Source: Bacillus sp. AFS015802 (GTDB lineage Bacteria; Bacillota; Bacilli; Bacillales; Bacillaceae_B). Taken from it: a stretch of DNA of 48,893 nucleotides. The position numbers and the translations under genes were made by a program. The notes under the pieces are model-generated. The model was not told where the DNA came from and did not search any database. It saw only the letters and a list, made by a program, of their open reading frames with translations. The stretch spans positions 1-48,893 of the forward strand of contig NZ_NTUP01000067.1 of assembly GCF_002561455.1 (NCBI RefSeq). Reading direction: 5' to 3'. Numbering within the stretch: position 1 is the first letter of the stretch; every line of letters starts with the position of its first letter. Shown here piece after piece: positions 32,840 to 41,458 of the stretch.

Positions 32840-34090
32840 TTATTTCTTTGATGTTAAATCGATTGCCTTCTTAATATCCTTATACGAATTGGATTTTCCG
32901 TATAACAGGACTCCACCGCGATAGACGCGTGCACCGAATACACCCAGGAGAATGATGGTCACAAGAAGGACCATGATCCCGATGATCGGTTCATACATGG
33001 GCAGATCCAGCATCCCGACACGGAGGAACATGACCATTGGCGTGAAGAAAGGGATGTAAGATGTAATCGTCACAAAGCCCGATTCCGGATTACCGAGACC
33101 GAACATGGAGATGAAAAATCCGATCATGATCAGGAAAGTCATCGGCATGATCATCTGCTGGACGTCCTCAATCCTGCTCACAAGTGAGCCCAATAAGGCA
33201 GCAAGGGTTGCATATAGGAAATACCCCAGCAAGAAGAAAACGACGGCATAAATGATGACGCTGATGGACAGGGATTCAAATCCGAATCCTTCAAAGAATC
33301 CGCCCACCAGTTCATCCTTCTTACTGATCAGGGTGAAGTATCCTACACCGAGGATCACCGCTAACTGTGTCAATCCGGCAAGACCGATCCCGATAATCTT
33401 GGCAAACATCTGTTTCACCGGTGATACACTTGAAATGAGAATCTCCATGACCCTGGAGCTTTTCTCAGTCGCAACCTCCATGGCCGTCATATTGGCGTAT
33501 GCAATAACGGAGAAATAGATGAAGAATAATAGGACGTATACAATTCCCCGTGCCTGACTCAGTTCTTCTTCGGACTTCGCGCCTTCCACGAGGGCTTCCT
33601 TCTCAAATTCTACAGGGCTGCTTAACAGTGCGAGCTCTTCACCTGAAAGCTCCAGCTTACTGGCGGCCTGTGAGGATTTAATGTTTTGAAGGGCGATCTG
33701 TAACTCCCCGGTTATGCCGGACTCTGATAATGAATTCGACTTGTACAGTGCTTTCGGGAGTCCATCCCCTCCTTCTGTTACTACTAATAATCCCTTCAGT
33801 TCTTTTGATTCTATTCGTTTCTCGATCTCCTCAGTTGACTGGGAGGCCCGTTGCAATTGTATGTCGCTATTCATGATTTCCAGCTGTTGGACGAGCGGCT
33901 CATACAGTCTGCCCGTTTCATCCTGGACCGCTACCCTGCTTTCTTCATCACCTGTGAAGTTCGAAATCAAGCTGTCGAAATTGGCCAGCAGGACAAGGGC
34001 AGCGGCAATGATGACCGTTGATATGATAAAAGACTTGGCTTTAAGCTTGGACAGATAGGAATGACCCAGGATCAAGAAGAAATTATTCAT
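32840..34090 (-). CDS. yhaP: YhaP, ABC-2-type exporter membrane subunit
   Basis: 416 residues. One N-terminal transmembrane helix (about 20-40), an extracellular loop (about 45-180), then five hydrophobic segments (about 185-400), including the family segments 'TAMEVATEKSSRVMEILISSVSPVKQMFAKIIGIG' and 'MPMTFLIMIGFFISMFGL'. This is the ABC2_membrane_3/NatB-like layout, whose members export ions or small molecules. Its start overlaps the end of yhaQ by 8 bp, so the two are translationally coupled. Substrate unknown. Confidence 0.83.
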   Translation of the reverse strand: MNNFFLILGHSYLSKLKAKSFIISTVIIAAALVLLANFDSLISNFTGDEESRVAVQDETGRLYEPLVQQLEIMNSDIQLQRASQSTEEIEKRIESKELKGLLVVTEGGDGLPKALYKSNSLSESGITGELQIALQNIKSSQAASKLELSGEELALLSSPVEFEKEALVEGAKSEEELSQARGIVYVLLFFIYFSVIAYANMTAMEVATEKSSRVMEILISSVSPVKQMFAKIIGIGLAGLTQLAVILGVGYFTLISKKDELVGGFFEGFGFESLSISVIIYAVVFFLLGYFLYATLAALLGSLVSRIEDVQQMIMPMTFLIMIGFFISMFGLGNPESGFVTITSYIPFFTPMVMFLRVGMLDLPMYEPIIGIMVLLVTIILLGVFGARVYRGGVLLYGKSNSYKDIKKAIDLTSKK

Positions 34091-34982
34091 AAGAGGTTCC
34101 CACCTTTTCTATAAAAATGTCATTCAGGGATGGTTCCTCTAATTCGAATTTACGAAGGAAGCCTTTTTGGACCACATCGTGAAATACCTCTTTGGCAACA
34201 TCCTCGGATTCCACCTGAAGAAGGACCCCTTCCGTCATTTCCTTCAATTTCGTCACCCCTTGCATCTCCCTTAAATAGGTAAGGTCGAAGTCTGCATGAA
34301 TCATGACATTCTTCTTACCAAAGGAACGCTTGATTTCCTTCAAGCCCCCATGCACCACGGGACGCCCTTTATGCATGATGCACAAACTTTCACAAAGCTC
34401 CTCCACATGCTCCATCCGGTGGCTGGAGAATACGATGGTCGTCCCGTTTTTCTTGATTTCCCGGACGGCGTCCTTCAACAGCTCGACATTCACAGGATCA
34501 AGACCGCTGAAAGGTTCATCCAGGATCAATAACTTTGGTTTATGGATGACCGATGCGATGAATTGAATCTTTTGCTGATTTCCTTTGGAGAGCTCCTCCA
34601 CTTTTTTATTAAGATATTGAGGGACATTGAATCGCTCCAGCCAACCGTCCAATTCCTTCAGGATCGTTTTTTTCTCCATTCCGCGAAGGCGTGCCAAATA
34701 GACGATTTGATCGCTTACCTTCATTTTTGGATAAAGACCTCTTTCTTCCGGAAGATATCCGATTTCCGGACTGGTTGAATAATCGATTCCCTTCCCGTTC
34801 CACGTGATCATGCCATCGGTTGCATCCAATAGTCCCAACACCATCCGGAAGGTCGTCGTCTTTCCGGCCCCATTCGCTCCAAGGAATCCAAACATCTCAC
34901 TCTTGGGGATTTCAAGTGACAGATCATCTACCGCCGTGAAATTTCCAAACCTCTTGGTTACCTGTTGTATTCTCAAACTCAT
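34083..34982 (-). CDS. yhaQ: YhaQ, ABC transporter ATPase
   Basis: 299 residues, close to the B. subtilis YhaQ length. Walker A 'LGANGAGKTTTF', signature 'LSKGNQQKIQF', Walker B 'LLILDEPFSGLD' and H-loop 'FSSHRMEHVEELC' are intact, and a C-terminal NatA-like extension (about 215-299) follows. The frame is open to 35015. An ATG at 34991 is only 3 bp after AGGAGG, while the ATG at 34982 is 12 bp after it and gives the family N-terminus MSLRIQQVTKRFG; I prefer 34982. It powers YhaP. Confidence 0.85.
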   Translation of the reverse strand: MSLRIQQVTKRFGNFTAVDDLSLEIPKSEMFGFLGANGAGKTTTFRMVLGLLDATDGMITWNGKGIDYSTSPEIGYLPEERGLYPKMKVSDQIVYLARLRGMEKKTILKELDGWLERFNVPQYLNKKVEELSKGNQQKIQFIASVIHKPKLLILDEPFSGLDPVNVELLKDAVREIKKNGTTIVFSSHRMEHVEELCESLCIMHKGRPVVHGGLKEIKRSFGKKNVMIHADFDLTYLREMQGVTKLKEMTEGVLLQVESEDVAKEVFHDVVQKGFLRKFELEEPSLNDIFIEKVGTSYE

Positions 34983-35163
34983 TTTCAGCATTTCCCTCCT
35001 GCTGCCCTTTGTCATTTTTTCTCTCTAGTACTCTACGATTTTCACTAAAAAAGGTTTCATTTTCCATTCTTTTTTCATTATCAAACTATTTGGACTTCCC
35101 AAAAAAATGATAATATGAAAAAATAAAGGAGTAGATCATTTCTAGACAAAGGGGTATGACAAA

Positions 35164-35349
35164 ATGAAAGTGTACAAACTGACGGTATTCGAAAGTGACG
35201 GCAAAAAAATCCTGGATGAATCATTCGAGGCTTCGTCCGATAGCGACGCGAAGAAAATGGGAGAAGCGATGCTGGAGGAAAAAGGCTATGCCGAACATAC
35301 GCATCGCTGTACATCCCCACTTGGGAAACTTTTGCTTTTTCATGTGTAA
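35164..35349 (+). CDS. yhzD: YhzD-like small protein
   Basis: 61 residues, acidic in the middle, with a conserved-looking C-terminus ('EHTHRCTSPLGKLLLFHV'). It resembles the Bacillus YhzD-like family, a small soluble protein of unknown function. SD AAAGGGG precedes the ATG. A TTGGAC/TAATAT promoter-like pair lies about 50-75 bp upstream and a strong terminator follows. The position, divergent from yhaQ and convergent with yhaR, agrees with the B. subtilis neighbourhood. Confidence 0.68.
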   Translation: MKVYKLTVFESDGKKILDESFEASSDSDAKKMGEAMLEEKGYAEHTHRCTSPLGKLLLFHV

Positions 35350-35358
35350 GATCACGTT

Positions 35359-35392
35359 TGCATTACAGGCTGGGCTGTAATGCATTTTTTAT
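35359..35392 (+). terminator. Terminator of yhzD-like gene
   Basis: A 10-bp perfect stem (35359-35368 with 35375-35384), 6-nt loop, followed by TTTTTT. Confidence 0.92.
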
Positions 35393-35403
35393 TGCGTTTT
35401 GAC

Positions 35404-35433
35404 AAAAAAAGAACCAACCCTTAAGGCTGGTTC
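35404..35433 (-). terminator. Terminator of yhaR
   Basis: On the minus strand GAACCAGCC pairs with GGGTTGGTTC across a 4-nt loop (one mismatch), then a run of seven Ts. Confidence 0.85.
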
Positions 35434-35443
35434 CCGTTGTCGA

Positions 35444-36238
35444 TCATTCTCCCTTGAACCGGGGTCTTCTTTTTTCCACGAATGCACGGATCCCCTCCTG
35501 GTGATCGGAGGATTGACGCATGAGCCACTGCCCTTCCTTTTCGAGGTCCAGGGCATGCTGGAGTCTTTCCTTGTTCAGGGAGACATACACTTCTTTCGTT
35601 TTCAGCATGGCTTTCGTCGGCGCACTCAATACCTGTTTCGCATAGCGCTCTATGCCTTCCTCCAATTTCCCTGAAGGAATCGCTTCATCGACAAGACCTT
35701 TCATAAGGGCTTCCTGTCCTTCGAATACCTTTCCATTCCAGATCAATCGTTTCGCTTTATGCGTCCCGAGGCGTTCCTGCAGAAGAAAATGGCTGCCTCC
35801 ATCAGGGATCAAAGCGATTCCGATGAAATTCATGGCAAGCTTACTGTCTTCCTCACACAGAATATAATCCGAAGCAAGTGCAAGACTCAACCCAAGACCC
35901 GCCGCTGCCCCATGGATGCCTGTCAGGACCACTTTCGGCATGGAGTATAAGGTCATGACAAGTTCACTGATCGTATCCATGATCTGCGAGAACTGCTCTT
36001 CTCCACTTAAAGAAAGCATGGACTTAATGTCTCCCCCTGAGGAAAACCCCTTTCCTTCCCCGGTCAGGATCAATAACGAGATCGACGGATCATGTTTCAC
36101 TTCCTTCAAGGCCAGAAGCATTTCTTCCATGAGCCGGGCATCCAACGCGTTCAAGGATTGAGGCCGATTCAGCCGAAGCCTCGCCACCTTCCCGTCTTTA
36201 TGTAATGTTACTGTTTCATACTGATTTGACACTGTCAA
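35444..36238 (-). CDS. yhaR: Enoyl-CoA hydratase/isomerase family protein YhaR
   Basis: 264 residues of the crotonase fold. The oxyanion-hole segments are visible as 'GKGFSSGGDIKSM' (about 70-85) and 'GIHGAAAGLGLSLALASDY' (about 110-130), followed by 'ALIPDGGSHFLLQERLG'. Crotonases hydrate or isomerise acyl-CoA esters; the substrate here is unknown, but the neighbouring acyl-CoA ligase suggests fatty-acid metabolism. The open frame extends to 36298, but a GGGGAGGG SD inside it sits 6 bp before a TTG at 36238, giving a normal family length. Confidence 0.82.
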   Translation of the reverse strand: MTVSNQYETVTLHKDGKVARLRLNRPQSLNALDARLMEEMLLALKEVKHDPSISLLILTGEGKGFSSGGDIKSMLSLSGEEQFSQIMDTISELVMTLYSMPKVVLTGIHGAAAGLGLSLALASDYILCEEDSKLAMNFIGIALIPDGGSHFLLQERLGTHKAKRLIWNGKVFEGQEALMKGLVDEAIPSGKLEEGIERYAKQVLSAPTKAMLKTKEVYVSLNKERLQHALDLEKEGQWLMRQSSDHQEGIRAFVEKRRPRFKGE

Positions 36239-36299
36239 AAAAATCCCTCCCCTTTCTATTAGCATAGCGCAGAATGAGTATTTGGAAAAGTACAACAAT

Positions 36300-36332
36300 T
36301 CGAAAGGGAGATCGACTTAGAACCGATCTCCC
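36300..36332 (-). terminator. Terminator of the acyl-CoA ligase gene
   Basis: On the minus strand GGGAGATCG (36332-36324) pairs perfectly with CGATCTCCC (36314-36306). The T-run after it is short. Confidence 0.6.
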
Positions 36333-36338
36333 GTCCCT

Positions 36339-37952
36339 TTAAACCTGTTTCATTTGATCTTGAACCTGGTCCCTGAGGGCTCTCTTTAAAAACTTCCCTA
36401 CGGATGTTTTCGGGATTTCATCAAGGAACAGGATTTCATCCGGAAGCCACCATTTCGCAAACTGCGGCTTCAGGAAGTCCAGGATCTCCTCTTTGGTGAC
36501 ATTTCCTTTCCCCGACTCTTTCAAGACGACACAGGCAATCGGACGCTCCTGCCATTCCTCATGGGGCACTGCCACTACAGCGGCTTCAAAGATATGTTCA
36601 TGGGCCATGAGTGCATTTTCAAGGTCTACGGAAGAAATCCATTCCCCACCCGATTTGATCAGGTCCTTCGTCCGGTCGACGATCTTGATATATCCTTCTT
36701 CATCGATGGTGACGACATCACCCGTATACAGCCAGCCATCACGGAACGCATCCCCGGTCCTTTCGTCTTCATAATACTCAGAAGCAATCCAGGGGCCCCT
36801 TAAGGCAAGCTCTCCCATCTCCATGCCATCCCAGGCGACTTCCCCGTCTTTCCCGACGATCTTCATATCCAAACCGGGAACGAGGATCCCCTGCTTCGCT
36901 TTCAAGTCGAGCTTCTCTTCTTTAGACAGGTCATCATGATAGCTTTTGGATGCAGCGATCACAGCGAGGGGGCTCGTCTCGGTCATTCCGTATGCATGCA
37001 TGAATGGAATGCCGAATTTCTCTTCAAAGGCCCGGATCATGCCTTTGGGGGCAGCTGACCCTCCGCATAATACGGAACGGAGACTCGATAGATCATAATC
37101 CTTTTTCTCCAATTCATTGAGTAATCCCAGCCATATCGTCGGAACGCCTGCTGAAATCGTCACCTTTTCTTCCTGCATGAGTTCAGCAAGAAGCCCAGGG
37201 GTGAAATACGGTCCCGGCAGAACCTGCTTTGTACCGAACCAGACCGAAGCAAAAGGGAGTCCCCATGCGTTCACATGGAACATCGGGACCACCGGCAGGG
37301 CTACGTCCCTTTCACTGACACCTGTCGTATCGGCAAGCCCCAGTGCCATGGCATGCAACACGATGCCCCGGTGGGAATAGACGACCCCTTTAGGATTTCC
37401 GGTCGTGGCAGACGTGTAGCACATCCCGGCTGGAGCATTTTCATCGATGTCCGTGCGGAACGGGTAAGATGGATCTCCTTCTTCCAATAATCTTTCATAG
37501 TGATACACAGGCTCAAGTGTCGTCTCAGGCAGATCTCCATCGGTCATCACAATGAAGGCTTTAACCGTCGGGATCTGATCTTTGATTTTTTCAATGAGCG
37601 GGACGATATCGGGATCGATGAGCAATACTTGATCCTTCGCATGATTGATGATGTAAATGATGTGCTGGGGCGATAAGCGGATATTGATCGTATGTAGGAC
37701 TGCCCCACTACACGGGATCGCAAAGTACGCTTCCAGATGACGATGATGATTCCAAGCGAGTGTCCCGACTTTATCCCCTTCTTCAACCCCGAGATTTGAA
37801 AGGGAGCTTGCAAGCCTCCTCGTCCTCTCACCCCACTGTTTGTATGTGAAGCGGCTGATACCGGATTCCGTCCGGGAAACGATTTCTTTCTTTGGAAAAT
37901 ATTTTTCGGCCCGTTCGATCATTTGTGTCAAAAGCAGAGGTGTTTGCATCAT
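36339..37952 (-). CDS. Fatty-acyl-CoA ligase (AMP-dependent synthetase)
   Basis: 537 residues, ANL superfamily. The P-loop-like motif YTSATTGNPKGVVYSH (about 180-195), the 'YGMTETSP' motif (about 320), 'GWLYTGDVVTIDEEGYIKIVDRTKDLIKSGGEWIS' hinge region and the C-terminal catalytic Lys in 'PKTSVGKFLKRALR' are all present. It activates a fatty or related acid to its CoA thioester via an acyl-adenylate. Its position beside yhaR fits fatty-acid use, but medium-chain and methylmercaptopropionate-type ligases share these motifs. SD GAGGGGAGA precedes the ATG. A cre-like site just upstream suggests CcpA control. Confidence 0.85.
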   Translation of the reverse strand: MMQTPLLLTQMIERAEKYFPKKEIVSRTESGISRFTYKQWGERTRRLASSLSNLGVEEGDKVGTLAWNHHRHLEAYFAIPCSGAVLHTINIRLSPQHIIYIINHAKDQVLLIDPDIVPLIEKIKDQIPTVKAFIVMTDGDLPETTLEPVYHYERLLEEGDPSYPFRTDIDENAPAGMCYTSATTGNPKGVVYSHRGIVLHAMALGLADTTGVSERDVALPVVPMFHVNAWGLPFASVWFGTKQVLPGPYFTPGLLAELMQEEKVTISAGVPTIWLGLLNELEKKDYDLSSLRSVLCGGSAAPKGMIRAFEEKFGIPFMHAYGMTETSPLAVIAASKSYHDDLSKEEKLDLKAKQGILVPGLDMKIVGKDGEVAWDGMEMGELALRGPWIASEYYEDERTGDAFRDGWLYTGDVVTIDEEGYIKIVDRTKDLIKSGGEWISSVDLENALMAHEHIFEAAVVAVPHEEWQERPIACVVLKESGKGNVTKEEILDFLKPQFAKWWLPDEILFLDEIPKTSVGKFLKRALRDQVQDQMKQV

Positions 37953-37974
37953 ATTCGATCTCTCCCCTCAATTT

Positions 37975-37989
37975 GGTAAGCGTTTGCAA
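37975..37989 (-). promoter_or_regulatory. Candidate CcpA cre site
   Basis: The minus strand reads TTGCAAACGCTTACC, matching 14 of 15 positions of the cre consensus WTGNAANCGNWWNCA, about 25-35 bp upstream of the acyl-CoA ligase start. Catabolite repression by CcpA is inferred. Confidence 0.6.
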
Positions 37990-38060
37990 AAAATGTCTGA
38001 TTTTCTATGTCTATCATACTAATTCTACTTAAAATTGAATTTATCCTCTAAGTATTTTTG

Positions 38061-38106
38061 AAAAAAACAAAGAAACGCCACTCAAATGGGGTGGCGTTTC
38101 TTTGTT
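38061..38106 (-). terminator. Terminator of hemZ
   Basis: A 16-bp perfect stem (38067-38082 with 38091-38106), 8-nt loop, then a run of Ts on the minus strand. It overlaps the hemZ stop codon. Confidence 0.93.
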
Positions 38107-39598
38107 ATAAAAATAAATCATTCAGAATCTTGATTTTCTTTTCCGTATACTCCTTGAATCCAAGGTTATAGGCATTGGGCTCTTTCGGGTTGGCGAAATG
38201 CGTGATCTTTCCGGTCTTCGGATCGATGAATTTACTTGCTGCACCACAGCCGATACCGATGATGGTCTGGACTTCTTCCATGATCATGATGTTATAAATG
38301 CTATCCTGTCCCGGAAGAGCGTACCCTACATTTTCAAGGTTACCGAGGATGTTCTTCTGGCGATATAAGTAGTACGGCTCATAGCCATGCTCCTTCGTCC
38401 ACTCTTCTGCAAGATTCATCATCTTCCCGATCTCTTGCCGGTCCGCCACTTTATACCTGTCTTTGTTCTTCGTCATTTCAGACGCCCGCTTAAAGGACAG
38501 GGTGTGTACCGTAAGTGATTCCGGCATAAGCTTTTCGGTTTCGTCCAAAGAATGCTGAAGCTCGGGAAGCTCTTCTCCCGGAAGTCCGATGATCAGATCC
38601 ATATTGATGTTATTCATTCCCATGTCCCTGGATAGATGAAACTTATCAATCGTTTCTTCCACCGTATGATGGCGTCCGATCGCTTTTAATGTTTCCTGGG
38701 TGTAGGATTGAGGGTTGATGGAGATCCGGTCGATATTCCATTTGTTGAGCACCTGAAGTTTATCAGGTGTGATCGTATCCGGCCGTCCTGCCTCCACTGT
38801 CACTTCCCTTACCTTGTCGACATCCGGGAAGGAACGATACATCTCCTCATACAGTGCATCCATTTCTTCTGCTGTGATGGAGGTCGGTGTACCGCCACCG
38901 TAATAGATGGTCGTAATCTTGATGTTATTTTCCTTCATCCAGCGACCCATCTCCTGGATTTCATAGTGAAGACCGGCCAGGAATGAATCGACCCGCCCCT
39001 GCTTACCGAGAATCGCATAGGCCGGGAATGTACAATAAGCACATTTGGTTGGACAAAACGGGATGCCGATATAAATGCTCACTTCATGCTGAAGATCATA
39101 GAGATCCGGCACAACGGATAACTGACGGTCCACGATGCTCTGCATCAGCTCGATCTTTTCATCCGTAATCAGATATTCTTCTTTCAGTTTCGCATGTATC
39201 TCTTCTTTCGGCATTCCAAGCTGCGTCTGCTTATGCAGGAGCTTCGTCGGGCGGATCCCCGTCAAGATCCCCCACTTCTGTCTGATTCCCGTCAAATCTT
39301 GAAGAACATTCAGATACACGTGGGAAACAGCTGTTTTCAGCTGTTTGAAGCGCTCTTTCTCGTTCTCATAGGGAACCCACTCATGCTCATAGCAGGCAGT
39401 GTATGAATCCTCTGAAGACCGTTTCAGGACTGCTTTCGCTTCTATTTTTTCTTCTGTCAGAAGTTCTATATGGACTTGAAGATCAGCATTGTCACACGAA
39501 CCGAAGTGAACCTGAGACTCTTCAAAGAATAAATTCGCTATCAATCGAAGGGGGCGTTCAAAGCGCTCATCCTCGATTCCTTTTATTAAAACATTCAC
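38105..39598 (-). CDS. hemZ: HemZ, radical SAM coproporphyrinogen-III-oxidase-like protein
   Basis: 497 residues. A radical SAM Cys triad C182-x3-C186-x2-C189 (in IPFCPTKCAYCTF) is followed by 'YYGGGTPTS' and 'INMDLIIGLPGE'. The protein follows B. subtilis HemZ closely, including 'GIGCGAASKFID..TGKITHFANPK'. It was named an oxygen-independent coproporphyrinogen III dehydrogenase, but in Firmicutes that use HemY/HemH on coproporphyrin its true role may differ. The frame is open to 39619 (TTG). AAAGGTGAT lies 6 bp before a GTG at 39598, which I take as the start. Confidence 0.9.
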   Translation of the reverse strand: MNVLIKGIEDERFERPLRLIANLFFEESQVHFGSCDNADLQVHIELLTEEKIEAKAVLKRSSEDSYTACYEHEWVPYENEKERFKQLKTAVSHVYLNVLQDLTGIRQKWGILTGIRPTKLLHKQTQLGMPKEEIHAKLKEEYLITDEKIELMQSIVDRQLSVVPDLYDLQHEVSIYIGIPFCPTKCAYCTFPAYAILGKQGRVDSFLAGLHYEIQEMGRWMKENNIKITTIYYGGGTPTSITAEEMDALYEEMYRSFPDVDKVREVTVEAGRPDTITPDKLQVLNKWNIDRISINPQSYTQETLKAIGRHHTVEETIDKFHLSRDMGMNNINMDLIIGLPGEELPELQHSLDETEKLMPESLTVHTLSFKRASEMTKNKDRYKVADRQEIGKMMNLAEEWTKEHGYEPYYLYRQKNILGNLENVGYALPGQDSIYNIMIMEEVQTIIGIGCGAASKFIDPKTGKITHFANPKEPNAYNLGFKEYTEKKIKILNDLFL

Positions 39599-39683
39599 GT
39601 TGTAATCACCTTTCACCAAAACTAATAAGCTTTTATAAGTGTACAGAAAGGCCCTGGAATGGTCAATGCCCGTACCCCCTCCG

Positions 39684-39725
39684 TCAAAAAAACACCCCGC
39701 ATTCTTTAAGGGAATACGGGGTGTT
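39684..39725 (-). terminator. Terminator of yhaX
   Basis: On the minus strand a 14-bp stem (one G-U pair) is followed by seven Ts, directly after the yhaX stop codon. Confidence 0.92.
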
Positions 39726-39731
39726 CGGGCG

Positions 39732-40604
39732 TTATGATTTAATGATATTCATTTTCTTCAGGAAAGGGATGGGGTGCTGTTTCCGGAATAATTCCGTTAC
39801 AAAGTAAGGGATCCCTTTTTCAACCTGACTGCGGGTGATCCAGTTGGCCGCTTCCCTCACCTGGCGGGGCGCATCTCCCATGGCGACGCCGAGTCCGCAG
39901 CACTCCATGGCATCGATGTCATCGATGCCTGACCCGACCATCACGATTTGATCCTTCTTCACTCCAAGGCGTTCAGACAGGTACATCAATCCCCTGAGCT
40001 TCGAGACACCCCTCGGCACGATATCCAGTTTATAATCGGATGTCCGGATGATGTCCACTTCTTCATACATCCCTTTTATTGAAGCGATCACGTCCCAAAC
40101 GTCCTCCTGATGCTCCATCACGACCGAAATCTTCGGTACCGACATCGGATTTTCCAGCAGGTGATCACTCACACGGTCGACAAACTGCTTGCTGTAAAGT
40201 AGTTTGGATTCCCGTTGCCAGGAGACCTTCGCCATCTCCCTTGCCTGGGCATCGGTTTTGCCGACGATCGATCTCTTTTCATGGGAAAGGTGTACCTGAC
40301 AGGAAAAGCCTTCAAGAAATTGTGCAATTTCATAGGTGATGTCTTCCCCGATCTTTTTCACATACATCGGTCTTTCAAGCTCTCCGGCGATATATGCACC
40401 GCTGTGTGTCACAATCGGGTTGTCGAGCTTCAGGGCCTTGGCTACTTTCTTAGCGGAAGCAAAGCTCCTGCTTGTCACCAATGTGACCGGTACCCCTTTA
40501 TCTTGAACGTACTCGATTGCTTCCTTCGTTTCCTTCGCAATTTTTCCGTTTTCATTCACGATCGTGCCATCGATATTCAAAGCCAGCATTCTATAGATCA
40601 TCAT
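39732..40604 (-). CDS. yhaX: Cof-type HAD-fold protein YhaX with altered catalytic motifs
   Basis: 290 residues with the fold layout of Cof/IIB HAD hydrolases: motif I at 8-15, cap domain about 85-190, and motif IV near 225-240. Two catalytic positions deviate. Motif I reads LNIDGTIV rather than DxDGT, so the Asp nucleophile is Asn, and motif IV reads GSGIDDIDAM rather than GDxxND, with the first Asp replaced by Ser. The enzyme may lack phosphatase activity. In B. subtilis yhaX is a sporulation-expressed gene. SD GGGGGAC precedes the double ATG. Confidence 0.83.
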   Translation of the reverse strand: MMIYRMLALNIDGTIVNENGKIAKETKEAIEYVQDKGVPVTLVTSRSFASAKKVAKALKLDNPIVTHSGAYIAGELERPMYVKKIGEDITYEIAQFLEGFSCQVHLSHEKRSIVGKTDAQAREMAKVSWQRESKLLYSKQFVDRVSDHLLENPMSVPKISVVMEHQEDVWDVIASIKGMYEEVDIIRTSDYKLDIVPRGVSKLRGLMYLSERLGVKKDQIVMVGSGIDDIDAMECCGLGVAMGDAPRQVREAANWITRSQVEKGIPYFVTELFRKQHPIPFLKKMNIIKS

Positions 40605-40870
40605 TGGTGTCCCCCTATATGTTGTCTACTCCCTTTCTTTACTTTTATGAAGGTGTGAAGACAAATATGACAAGGTCGGGTGGAATTGTTACTCATGTTT
40701 TAATAGAAGTTGAGGAGGAACTAAAGGGGAAATCCTTTAAACATGACCCATAGGGGAAGGTTATCCACATGGCTTTCATTGGCGAGGAGGATGAACCTGC
40801 CTTTTTTTAGGCTCGTACCAGGGAGGTTATGCGGTATTTGAGAGAGCTAGATAAGGAGATTTTAGCTTGA

Positions 40871-40918
40871 TTGCGTCGTTTTTTTATTTATTGCGTCACT
40901 TTCCTCGTTATTTGCGTC
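40871..40918 (+). repeat. Three TTGCGTC repeats at helical-turn spacing
   Basis: TTGCGTC occurs at 40871-40877, 40891-40897 and 40912-40918, a 20-21 bp period in T-rich sequence. The spacing of two helical turns fits stacked protein-binding sites, but the function is unknown. Confidence 0.5.
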
Positions 40919-40962
40919 TTTTAACAATAAATGGAATCACCCCATCCACAACCCTTCCCAAC

Positions 40963-40994
40963 AAAAAAAACCGACTCCCCATCAGGAAGCCGGT
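40963..40994 (-). terminator. Terminator of yheA
   Basis: On the minus strand a 10-bp stem with two G-U pairs and a 4-nt loop is followed by eight Ts. Confidence 0.85.
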
Positions 40995-41009
40995 CCCTAT
41001 TCACCACTA

Positions 41010-41366
41010 TTATTTTTGCATGGAACCATAAAGTTCTTCCAGCGGCTTCATGATGACTTTGTTTAAGTCATTGATGACCATGCTCATGCGTTGCTCAGCT
41101 TCCATAAGCTTCGCGATCTTTTCATGTTGTTGAACAAGTTGAGCTGTTTTTTGTGCCTGCTCCACTTCTTCCTGAGTGATTTCTTCACCGCTCATTTGTT
41201 TTTGCTGAAGTGTCATTTGAATGTTTCTGAAGTTTTCAAACATCTTGTTGGCAGATTCGTCATTGTTTACTTCGTCGTACATCTTTTTCAGTTGTAGAAA
41301 TTCATCACTCTTACGCAATGCACTTTCCAATTCGTTCGCTTGATCGTATAAGTTAATCGCCATCAT
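41010..41366 (-). CDS. yheA: YheA, YlbF/YmcA-family protein
   Basis: 118 residues, entirely helical. The family core 'YDEVNNDESANKMFENFRNIQMTLQQKQMSGEEITQEEV' and 'KIAKLMEAEQRMSMVI' match B. subtilis YheA nearly word for word. It is related to YlbF and YmcA of the Y-complex, which acts on RNase Y and developmental regulators; whether YheA shares that role is unknown. AGGAGG lies 5 and 8 bp before two adjacent ATGs. It follows yheB by about 90 bp. Confidence 0.9.
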   Translation of the reverse strand: MMAINLYDQANELESALRKSDEFLQLKKMYDEVNNDESANKMFENFRNIQMTLQQKQMSGEEITQEEVEQAQKTAQLVQQHEKIAKLMEAEQRMSMVINDLNKVIMKPLEELYGSMQK

Positions 41367-41458
41367 ACGTACCTCCTATAATTTCACTCTTTGTTTCCTT
41401 CCCCACTATAACAAACAATGGGGTGGATTTCTAGGAAGGACCCTTACAGGTCCGGGTA

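Larger units (their letters stand above)
40605..41009. other. Gene-poor interval between yhaX and yheA
   Basis: About 400 bp. It holds three TTGCGTC repeats at 20-21 bp spacing, the yheA terminator, and a few very short open frames. One (from 40667, 28 codons, or from 40655 with GTG) is rich in Glu/Lys; another (from about 40833, 13 codons) follows GGGAGG too closely. Neither has a well-spaced SD, so none is called as a gene. Confidence 0.5.

Noticed and set aside
40655..40753. Possible 28-32 residue protein upstream of yhaX
   Set aside because: Acidic helical composition is plausible, but the SD is poorly spaced and no terminator follows.
40833..40872. 13-codon frame after GGGAGG
   Set aside because: The spacing between the purine run and the ATG is only about 2 bp and the product is too short to support.
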